12,110 bases of DNA from Actinomycetes bacterium (GTDB taxonomy: Bacteria; Actinomycetota; CALGFH01), in contig JASLIH010000124.1 in assembly GCA_030152105.1 (NCBI GenBank), forward strand, positions 1 through 12,110, written 5' to 3'. The notes below the pieces were generated by a model. The model had not been told where the DNA came from and did no database searches. It was given only the letters and a program-made list of their open reading frames with translations. Below are positions 6,284 to 12,110 of this stretch, in pieces. The translations under genes and the position numbers were made by a program. Positions within the stretch are counted from its first letter, which is position 1. Every line of letters begins with the position of its first letter.

Positions 6284-7630
6284 TTATCCCGAGGCGGTGG
6301 CCAGGGCCCGGTCGAGGATGTCGATCCCGTCCGACAGCAGCTGCTCGTCCATGACCAGAGGGGCGAGGACCCGCACGACGTTGTCGTGGATCCCGGCCTT
6401 GAGGGTGAGCAGGCCGTTGCGGGCAGACTCGGCCACCACCTGGCTGGTGGCCTGCTTCGCCGGCTCCTTGGTCTCCCGGTCGGTGACCAGCTCCAGCGCC
6501 ATCATCGCGCCCAGCCCCCTCACCTCGCCGACGATCCGGTGCCGCTCGCCCAGGTCGCGCAGCCGCTCCCCCAGGATGTCGCCCATCCGCCGGGCCCGCT
6601 CCAGCAGGTCGCTCTGCTCGAACAGCTCGATGGTGGCCAGCGCGGCCACACAGGCCAGCGGGTTGCCGCCGTAGGTGCCGCCCAGCCCGCCAGGGCCGGG
6701 GGCGTCCATCAGCTCGGCCCGCCCGGTGACCGCGGCCAGGGGCAGGCCGGACGCGATCGACTTGGCCGACACGGTGAAGTCGGGGACCACCCCGGGGTGC
6801 TGCTCGGTGGCGTACAGGGTGCCGGTGCGGCCGAAGCCCGTCTGGACCTCGTCGGCCACGAACGGGATCTCCAGGCGCCGGCACATGTCGGCGATCCGCT
6901 CCAGCCAGCCGGGTGGCGGGGCGATGAAGCCGCCCTCGCCCTGGACCGGCTCCACGATCAGGCAGGCCACGTTCTGGGGGCCGACGTGGACCTTGATCTC
7001 CTCCTCGACATAGTCGGCGCAGGCCAGGCCGCAGCTCGAGGGGCTGAGGTGGAACGGGCAGCGGTAGCAGTAGGGGTAGGGCATGCGGAAGATCTCGCTC
7101 GGGAACGGCTGGTAGCCCTGCTTGTAGGGGGTGACCTTGCCGGTCATGGCGAGGGCGAGCAGGGTGCGGCCGTGGAAGGCGTTGTCGAACACGACCACGC
7201 CGGGGCGGCCGGTGGCGGCGCGGGCGATCTTGACCACGTTCTCGGTCGCCTCGGCCCCGGAGTTCACCAGCATGGTCCGCTTGTCGTAGTCGCCGGGGGT
7301 GATGCGGTTGAGGGCCTCGGCCACGGCCACGTACGGCTCGTTCATCACCGCGTGCTGGCAGGTGTGGAGGTAGCGCTCGACCTGCTCCTTGACCGCCTGG
7401 GTGACCGACGGCGGGGTGTGGCCGGCGTTCAGGACCCCGAGGCCGCCGGTGAAGTCGATGAAGCGGTTGCCGTCGACGTCCTCGATCACGGCCCCGTGGG
7501 CGGCCGCCGCGTACACCGGGGTCATGGTGGCGACGCCCCTGGCCACCGCCTTGCGCCGCCGCTCCTCGAGCGCCCGGCTCCCCGGCCCGGGAACCTCCCC
7601 GGCCAGCTTTCGCTCCTGCGGCATGCTCAC
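6284..7630 (-). CDS. Class III PLP aminotransferase, GabT-like (4-aminobutyrate or other omega-amino acid)
   Basis: A 448-residue fold-type I aminotransferase that should move an omega-amino group from GABA, 5-aminovalerate, lysine/ornithine or a similar donor to a 2-oxo acid. Visible features: SGAEATENVVKIAR (124-137), DNAFHGRT (149-156), VEPVQGEGG (227-235), the cofactor Asp260 in VADEVQTGFGRTG, PLP Lys290 in SAKSIASGLPL, and GGLGGTYGGNPLA (314-326), typical of GabT proteins. An uncommon insertion carries four Cys (C188, C191, C200, C204) in PYCYRCPFHLSPSSCGLAC, known from a subgroup that includes archaeal omega-aminotransferases and amino-acid racemases. Racemase activity is therefore an alternative. 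The start is GTG 7630, overlapping the TGA of the dehydrogenase gene by 4 bp, with AGAGGAG upstream; an in-frame ATG lies two codons later. It is co-transcribed with that gene and divergent from pucR, which suggests an amine or lysine catabolic operon. Confidence 0.92.
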   Translation of the reverse strand: MSMPQERKLAGEVPGPGSRALEERRRKAVARGVATMTPVYAAAAHGAVIEDVDGNRFIDFTGGLGVLNAGHTPPSVTQAVKEQVERYLHTCQHAVMNEPYVAVAEALNRITPGDYDKRTMLVNSGAEATENVVKIARAATGRPGVVVFDNAFHGRTLLALAMTGKVTPYKQGYQPFPSEIFRMPYPYCYRCPFHLSPSSCGLACADYVEEEIKVHVGPQNVACLIVEPVQGEGGFIAPPPGWLERIADMCRRLEIPFVADEVQTGFGRTGTLYATEQHPGVVPDFTVSAKSIASGLPLAAVTGRAELMDAPGPGGLGGTYGGNPLACVAALATIELFEQSDLLERARRMGDILGERLRDLGERHRIVGEVRGLGAMMALELVTDRETKEPAKQATSQVVAESARNGLLTLKAGIHDNVVRVLAPLVMDEQLLSDGIDILDRALATASG

Positions 7631-8877
7631 GGGACGCTCCTCTCGCGGGTGACCAGGGTCACCTCCATGTTGCGGGTTGCCAGCTCGGCCAGGAAGGGCT
7701 CGGGCGGGACGGCGTCCTCGGGGGCGAGCACGCCCGGCCGGTCGATCACCTTGGTGGCCAGGAACTGGGCGACGATGCTGGGGGGCACCCCGGTGTCGAG
7801 CTGGCCGGAGGAGGCCTGCCAGGCCTGGTGGGGCCGGACGACACACTCGGCCAGGCGCTCGACGCAGGCACCGGCGGCGGGGGCTTCGCGAGGGGCGAGG
7901 GCCGGATCCCCCGAAGGTCCGGCCCGTCGCCCTCGCACCCGGACCCAGATCGCCTCGGCGTCGTCCGGGGCGGCCTCGGGGCCGGGCGTGGTGGCAGTCC
8001 TGGTGATGCAGTGGACCAGCAGCTCGCGCGGGACCACCCGGCCGCTGGGCAGCTCGACCGGAGAGGTATCGGCAAGACCGAGCGCGGTCAGGAGGGTCAG
8101 CTTGTCCATGAAGTCGGCCGGGAAGCCGACCTTGAAGGTCACCGACCTGATCCCGCGGTCGCCGAAGAACAGCGGCAGGGTGGCGACCTCGGAGTGGAGT
8201 GTGTGCCCGACCCGGACCCGGCCCACCGGCTGCGGGAAGTCCAGCTCCTCCTGGCCGCTCATGGCCGGCACCTCGACCAGGCGCCCGTCGAGGAAGGCCA
8301 TGGCCGGGACGGCGAACTCGTCGAGGATCGTCTGGATCGCGTAGGGGACGGGCACGGGCGCGCTCGAGGGGGCGAAGTCGGCCACGCCGAGGCGGACCTC
8401 GACCTCCTCCACCACCGCCAGGCCGCGGGCGGCCAGGGCGGCCAGGACGTTGGTGACGCCCGGGCTGCCGCCCATGCCGATCACGGCGGTGACCCCGGCG
8501 GCCACGAACCGCTCGTGCAGGGCGAGCTGCCGGCGGGTGGTGTGGAACAGGCCCCCCAGGTCGACGTAGTGGGTCGCGGTGTCGGCGCAGGCCTCCATCA
8601 CCGGCAGGTTCAGGGCGAAGACGGCGCAGTTGCAGACCACGTCGGCGCCGTCGAAGGCCCGGCGCAGCCCGTCGGGGTCGGCCGCGTCCAGGGCAAGGCC
8701 GCTGACCTGGGCGGTGCCGTTGCTGCCGGACCTGGCCGCCGCCCAGCCGGCCGCCTCCCGGGCCCGAGTGCCGTCCAGGTCGGCCACCACGACCTCGTCC
8801 ACCCCCTCGGACTCGGTCAGGTCGCGAACTGTCCAGCGCCCCATCGCGCCGGCGCCGCCCACCACCAGGACCCGCAT
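7627..8877 (-). CDS. Saccharopine dehydrogenase family NAD(P)-dependent oxidoreductase, lysine 6-dehydrogenase-like
   Basis: A 416-residue oxidoreductase starting at ATG 8877, with GGAGG five bases upstream. The N terminus is a Rossmann fold, MRVLVVGGAGAMG (nucleotide loop 7-13), with acidic residues in VVADLD (30-35) suggesting NAD rather than NADP. HYVDLGGLFH (103-112) and IGMGGSPGVTNVLAA (133-147) are characteristic of the saccharopine dehydrogenase/lysine 6-dehydrogenase group, and the order of blocks matches my memory of Geobacillus L-lysine 6-dehydrogenase. By that analogy it may oxidatively deaminate the terminal amine of lysine or a related diamine to a semialdehyde, but the substrate is not provable from sequence. 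The C-terminal half is the dimerisation/substrate domain. The only disturbance is a Pro/Gly-rich loop around residues 306-330. The stop overlaps the aminotransferase start by 4 bp. Pairing with a GabT-like enzyme supports lysine or diamine breakdown. Confidence 0.88.
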   Translation of the reverse strand: MRVLVVGGAGAMGRWTVRDLTESEGVDEVVVADLDGTRAREAAGWAAARSGSNGTAQVSGLALDAADPDGLRRAFDGADVVCNCAVFALNLPVMEACADTATHYVDLGGLFHTTRRQLALHERFVAAGVTAVIGMGGSPGVTNVLAALAARGLAVVEEVEVRLGVADFAPSSAPVPVPYAIQTILDEFAVPAMAFLDGRLVEVPAMSGQEELDFPQPVGRVRVGHTLHSEVATLPLFFGDRGIRSVTFKVGFPADFMDKLTLLTALGLADTSPVELPSGRVVPRELLVHCITRTATTPGPEAAPDDAEAIWVRVRGRRAGPSGDPALAPREAPAAGACVERLAECVVRPHQAWQASSGQLDTGVPPSIVAQFLATKVIDRPGVLAPEDAVPPEPFLAELATRNMEVTLVTRERSVP

Positions 8878-8997
8878 CGGCACCTCCGGCCAGCCCGTCA
8901 AGGCCCGCAGGCTGTCAGCCGTGCAAGCTCCGGTGCTAGTGCCCACCCGTCCACCGCCGGGGTACGCTGTTGTACGTTTCGGCGTAGAAGGGGGACC
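8878..8997. promoter_or_regulatory. Divergent intergenic region between the catabolic operon and the PucR gene
   Basis: These 120 bp must hold both promoters and probably the PucR operator. Visible elements are the near-palindrome GGCTGTCAGCC (8910-8920) and the spaced repeat GTAC-N6-GTAC (8962-8975). The latter contains TACGCT (8963-8968), a possible -10 for the plus-strand gene, but no good -35 matches it. GAAGGGGGA (8988-8996) is the ribosome site of the regulator gene. Confidence 0.45.
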
Positions 8998-10602
8998 GTG
9001 ACCACCACCGTTGCCGACCTGCTGGCGATCGGCGAGCTCCGCCTGGGCCTGGTCGCGGGCGCCAAGGGCCAGGACCGGCCGATCCGCTGGGCCCACGTCT
9101 CCGAGCTCAAGGACCCGACCCGGTTCCTGCGCGGCGGCGAGGTGCTGCTGACCACCGGCCTCGGCATGCGCGGCGGTCCCCCGACCCAGGCCGCCTACGT
9201 CGAGCAGCTCGCCAGGGCCGGCCTGGCCGCCCTCGGCATCGGCCTCGGGTTCGCCTTCAAGGCCACCCCGCCGGCCGTGCTCGAGGCCGCCGACCAGGCC
9301 GGCTTCCCGGTGTTCGAGGTCCCCTTCGAGGTGCCGTTCATCGCCATCACCGAGGCCCTGTTCTCGCGCCTGGTCAGCGAGCAGTACGTGCTCCTCCAGC
9401 GGGCCGGGACGGTCCAGCAGACGCTGTCGCGGCTGCTGGTCGAGGGCGCTGGCCTGGACGCCCTGCTGGAGGCCTACGCCCGCATGACCGGGACCAGGGC
9501 GCTGCTGCTGGACGTCCGCGGCGAGGTCATGGCCGAGGCCAAGGGCGCGGCCGCCGTGCTCCCACCGCGGGCCGTCTGGGCCGAGATCCAGGCCCTGCGG
9601 CCGGAGCGGAACGAGTTCTCGCTCAGCCTCTCGGACGCGGGCGGCAGCCGCACCCTGCTGCCGGTGCTGGTCGGGGGCGGCCCGGCCGGGTTCCTGGTGC
9701 TGCACCGGGGCGGCCGGCCCGAGCCGTTCCACCAGGTGGTGGTGCACCACCTGGCCACGGCCGTCGCCCTCGAGCTGGCCAAGGCCCAGGCGGTGGCCAG
9801 GACCGAGCGCCGGCTGGTTGGCGACTTCCTCGACGCCCTGCTCGAGGGGGAGCTGTCGGCCTCCGAGATCCGGCGGCGCCTTCGCTTCCTTGGCCTCGGC
9901 GTCTCCCCGGCGATCGCCGTGCTGGTGGCGAGGCGGGCCGACGCCGACCGGTCGGAGCCGGCGGTGGAGGCGCTGCGGCTGCTGGTCCAGGACCGGCTGT
10001 CCCGGCGGCCGGCGCCGTACCTCTGCAGCGTCCGGGACGCCCTGGTGGTGGCCCTGTTCGAGGCGTCCGACCCGGACGAGGCCCGCGCGGCCGCCGAGGC
10101 GGTGGCCGAAGCGGCGCAGGCCAGAGGCCTTCCCGGCCGGTTCGGGCTGGGCATGCCCGAGGCCGACCCGAGCGGCCTGCGCCGGGCCTACCAGGAGGCC
10201 CGGTTCGCCCTCGAGGCAGCCGGCCCGGCCTCCGGCGACCGGTCCGCGCCCCGGGTCGCGACTGTCGGCGACCTGGGCAGCCACCGCCTGCTGCTGGCCA
10301 GGCAGGAGGACGCCGCCCTCCAGGCCATCTCCCGTGGCCTGCTCGGCCCCCTGGCCGACTACGACCGCCGCCAGCACGGCGAGCTGGTGGCCAGCCTGCG
10401 GGCGTTCCTCGAGCACAACGGCAACTGGGAGGCCGCCGCCAGGGCCCTGGACGTGCACCGCCACACCCTGCGCTACCGTATTCGCCGGGTCGCCGACCTG
10501 ACCGGCCGGGACCTGGACCGGGCCGGGGACCGGGTCGAGTTCTGGCTCGCCCTCCAGGCCGCCGACGTCCTCGACGGCCGGGGCGCGGGGGCGGGGGCAT
10601 GA
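8998..10602 (+). CDS. PucR-family transcriptional regulator
   Basis: A 534-residue regulator starting at GTG 8998 behind GAAGGGGGACC. Residues ~5-125 are the N-terminal PucR ligand-sensing domain (TVADLLAIGELRLGLVAGA...RWAHVSELKDPTRFLRGGEVLLTTGLGM). The middle (~150-450) is the GAF/GGDEF-like region of the family. Residues 470-505 form the C-terminal PucR helix-turn-helix FLEHNGNWEAAARALDVHRHTLRYRIRRV, close to CdaR/PucR consensus. Such proteins usually activate nearby catabolic operons (purines, GABA, proline, polyamines) upon binding a pathway compound. The divergent dehydrogenase/aminotransferase operon on one side and the pot-type transporter on the other are the obvious targets. The length is typical and no disruption is seen. 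The effector cannot be inferred from sequence. Confidence 0.93.
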   Translation: MTTTVADLLAIGELRLGLVAGAKGQDRPIRWAHVSELKDPTRFLRGGEVLLTTGLGMRGGPPTQAAYVEQLARAGLAALGIGLGFAFKATPPAVLEAADQAGFPVFEVPFEVPFIAITEALFSRLVSEQYVLLQRAGTVQQTLSRLLVEGAGLDALLEAYARMTGTRALLLDVRGEVMAEAKGAAAVLPPRAVWAEIQALRPERNEFSLSLSDAGGSRTLLPVLVGGGPAGFLVLHRGGRPEPFHQVVVHHLATAVALELAKAQAVARTERRLVGDFLDALLEGELSASEIRRRLRFLGLGVSPAIAVLVARRADADRSEPAVEALRLLVQDRLSRRPAPYLCSVRDALVVALFEASDPDEARAAAEAVAEAAQARGLPGRFGLGMPEADPSGLRRAYQEARFALEAAGPASGDRSAPRVATVGDLGSHRLLLARQEDAALQAISRGLLGPLADYDRRQHGELVASLRAFLEHNGNWEAAARALDVHRHTLRYRIRRVADLTGRDLDRAGDRVEFWLALQAADVLDGRGAGAGA

Positions 10603-10656
10603 TACCTACGGTGCCGAACTGGCAGCACGGGGCAGTGACCAGCGCCGGTTCGTACA

Positions 10657-10684
10657 TGGACGCCCCCGGCGGTGATGCTAGCGT
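10657..10684 (+). promoter_or_regulatory. Candidate promoter for the potA-potD operon
   Basis: TGGACG (10657-10662, four of six -35 matches) lies 16 bp before TAGCGT (10679-10684), a TAnnnT-type -10 preceded by TG one base away (extended -10). A 10-bp palindrome ATCGGCCGAT (10707-10716) sits downstream, within the likely leader of the mRNA, and could be an operator. The remaining intergenic DNA (10603-10744) shows nothing else I can support. Confidence 0.35.
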
Positions 10685-10744
10685 CCCATCGTGCCCGTGT
10701 GGTCGAATCGGCCGATCGGTCGTCTGAGACAGGATAACGAGACG

Positions 10745-11926
10745 ATGGCAGACACGAGGGTTCAGGCGGGTGCTCGCCCGGCCGTCCCGGAGGACGACGG
10801 GCTGTCGGCGATCGAGCTGGTCGGGGTGGAGAAGGAGTTCGCCACCGGCTCGCACGACGTCAAGGCCGTCGAGCACGTCGACCTCCGCATCGCCGAGGGC
10901 GAGTTCTTCTCGATGCTCGGCCCGTCGGGCTGCGGCAAGACCACCACCCTGCGGATGATCGCCGGCTTCGAGGAGCCGACCAGCGGCCAGATCCTGCTTC
11001 ACGGCCGCGACATGGTCGGCGTCCCGCCGTTCCGGAGCGACGTCAACATGGTCTTCCAGCAGTACTCGCTCTTCCCCCACATGGACGTCTTCGAGAACGT
11101 GGCCTTCGGGCTGCGGCGCAAGAAGGTCGACAAGGACGAGATCAGGCGGCGGGTGGCCGAGACGCTGGCCCTGGTCGAGCTGGAGGGTCGGGAGAAGCGC
11201 CGGCCGCGCCAGCTGTCGGGCGACCAGCAGCAGCGGGTCGCCCTGGCCAGGGCGCTGGTCAACCGGCCACGGGCCCTGCTGCTGGACGAGCCCCTCGGCG
11301 CCCTCGACCTCAAGCTGCGCCAGGCCATGCAGCTGGAGCTCAAGCGCATCCAGCGCGAGGTCGGCATCACCTTCGTCTATGTGACCCACGACCAGGAGGA
11401 GGCCCTGACCATGTCCGACCGGCTGGTGGTGATGAACGCCGGCCGGATCGAGCAGCTCGGCAACCCGCGACAGCTGTACGAGCACCCGGCGACCCGGTTT
11501 GTGGCCAACTTCATCGGGACCTCGAACATCCTCACCGGCCGGCTCGAGCGAAGAGGCGACATCTGGGCGTTGAGCGGGCTGGGCGCCGACCAGCGGGTGC
11601 TGGTCGCCGACGCCCGCGACGACCGGCAAGGCCAGGACGTCGAGCTGGCCGTCCGGCCCGAGAAGATCGTGCTGCGGATAGAGCAGGACCCACCCCCGCC
11701 CGACCACAGCGCCCTCCGGGTCAAGGTCGACGAGATCGTCTACCTCGGCACCTCGACCCAGTACCGCACGGTGACCGATGGGGGAGACGCCGTCACCGTG
11801 TACCGTCAGAACGCGTCCGCGACCCCCGGAGCGGACGTGCTCGCCGGCCAGGTGGGATGGCTGGAATGGCCGCCGGAGCACACCTATGTGCTCGGCGGCG
11901 GCAACAAGGAGGAAGTACTGCCGTGA
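10745..11926 (+). CDS. potA: Polyamine-type ABC transporter ATP-binding protein (PotA-like)
   Basis: A 393-residue cytosolic ATPase of an ABC importer, of the spermidine/putrescine class by similarity and by the lipoprotein gene next to it. Motifs: Walker A GPSGCGKTT (59-67), Q-loop VFQQYSLFPH (103-112), Walker B ALLLDEPLGALD (177-188) and H-loop THDQEEAL (214-221). From ~285 there is a TOBE-type regulatory domain (ELAVRPEKIVL, KVDEIVYLGTSTQY). The ABC signature reads LSGDQQQRVALARA (157-170) instead of LSGGQ, so the second Gly is Asp. All other catalytic residues are intact. ATG 10745 is the first good Met and its ribosome site is weak (AGGATAACGAGACG). The TGA overlaps the GTG of the binding-protein gene by 4 bp, so permease genes should follow beyond the window. 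Substrate could also be GABA or another amine. Confidence 0.93.
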   Translation: MADTRVQAGARPAVPEDDGLSAIELVGVEKEFATGSHDVKAVEHVDLRIAEGEFFSMLGPSGCGKTTTLRMIAGFEEPTSGQILLHGRDMVGVPPFRSDVNMVFQQYSLFPHMDVFENVAFGLRRKKVDKDEIRRRVAETLALVELEGREKRRPRQLSGDQQQRVALARALVNRPRALLLDEPLGALDLKLRQAMQLELKRIQREVGITFVYVTHDQEEALTMSDRLVVMNAGRIEQLGNPRQLYEHPATRFVANFIGTSNILTGRLERRGDIWALSGLGADQRVLVADARDDRQGQDVELAVRPEKIVLRIEQDPPPPDHSALRVKVDEIVYLGTSTQYRTVTDGGDAVTVYRQNASATPGADVLAGQVGWLEWPPEHTYVLGGGNKEEVLP

Positions 11927-12110
11927 CCAGGAACCGATCGCTCGACCCCGCGTGGCTGCGCGGGATGACCATGCCGCGGGTCAGCCGCCGCGACGCCCTG
12001 CGGGGCGCCGGCCTGCTCGGCGCCTCCGCCTTCCTGGCCGCCTGCGGCGTGGAGGGGACGTCCGGCGACGAGGCGCCCCAGGAGTCCGGGTTCTGGGCCA
12101 GCCAGACCAA
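11923..12110 (+). CDS. potD: PotD-like extracellular solute-binding lipoprotein, 3'-truncated by the window edge
   Basis: The first 62 codons of a binding protein, starting at GTG 11923 (GTGA overlap with potA, GGAGG in the end of potA about ten bases upstream). The leader contains the twin-arginine motif SRRDALRG (21-28), a hydrophobic run (GAGLLGASAFLAA) and a lipobox with the lipidated Cys at residue 41 (LAAC). This indicates Tat export and membrane anchoring. A Gly/Ser/Glu-rich linker follows. The mature ligand-binding domain is cut off, so assignment to spermidine/putrescine binding rests on position after potA and on the leader style. Confidence 0.8.
   Translation, partial: MTRNRSLDPAWLRGMTMPRVSRRDALRGAGLLGASAFLAACGVEGTSGDEAPQESGFWASQT

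Noticed and set aside
5052..8344. Long plus-strand open frames opposite lepB and the catabolic operon
   Set aside because: Shadow frames of signal peptidase, aminotransferase and dehydrogenase genes, with no recognisable domain.
8878..10464. Upstream extension of the dehydrogenase frame on the minus strand to a 945-residue protein
   Set aside because: The extension is antisense to pucR and compositionally a shadow; ATG 8877 has GGAGG and begins exactly at the Rossmann fold.
9623..11881. Long minus-strand frame opposite pucR and potA
   Set aside because: Antisense to two well-supported genes, with no ribosome site or motif.
1..12110. CRISPR arrays, tRNA/rRNA genes, riboswitches, phage structural genes
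   Set aside because: No regularly spaced repeats, cloverleaf-like segments, conserved riboswitch cores or phage protein motifs were visible on either strand.

Overview
The window is very GC-rich, with G/C at most third codon positions, many GTG starts, 4-bp GTGA stop/start overlaps and a LexA box of the actinobacterial/Gram-positive type (TCGAAC-N4-GTTCGA). I read it as chromosomal DNA of a high-GC actinobacterium, probably from a deep-branching or uncultured lineage. This is inferred from composition and protein style, not from any marker gene. No rRNA, tRNA or CRISPR array was seen.

Layout. (1) 1-988, plus strand: the 3' three quarters of hemL, a core haem-biosynthesis gene. (2) 3858-970, minus strand: a compact three-gene operon that converges on hemL and overlaps its end by 19 bp. 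In transcription order it encodes a polytopic VirB6/TrbL-like membrane protein, a one-TM protein with a small periplasmic-type domain (VirB8/TcpC-like architecture), and a secreted two-domain murein hydrolase (SLT-type transglycosylase plus M15-like metallopeptidase). Its promoter region holds a perfect LexA/SOS operator and a second near-perfect one, the latter overlapping a plausible -10. No ATPase, coupling protein or relaxase gene is present. (3) 5375-4003, minus: a four-TM protein of unknown function followed by an IS1595-like transposase whose first catalytic motif looks lost, closed by a 17-bp perfect hairpin. (4) 6131-5490, minus: type I signal peptidase, possibly beginning at an upstream CTG and preceded by a tiny leader ORF. 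(5) 8877-6284, minus: a lysine-6-dehydrogenase/saccharopine-dehydrogenase-like gene overlapping a class III (GabT-like) aminotransferase. (6) 8998-10602, plus: a PucR-family regulator divergent from (5). (7) 10745-12110, plus: PotA-like ABC ATPase overlapping the start of a PotD-like lipoprotein, the beginning of a polyamine/amine uptake operon running off the window.

How they fit together. Regions 5-7 look like one catabolic locus: uptake of a polyamine or omega-amino compound (potA/potD), regulation by PucR, transamination by the GabT-like enzyme and an amino-acid dehydrogenase, pointing to polyamine, GABA or lysine use. Regions 2-3 look like accessory DNA lodged between core genes (hemL and lepB). 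The most interesting part is region 2: a DNA-damage-regulated envelope module built from conjugation-type membrane parts and a double-headed wall hydrolase, but without the motor proteins of a type IV secretion system.
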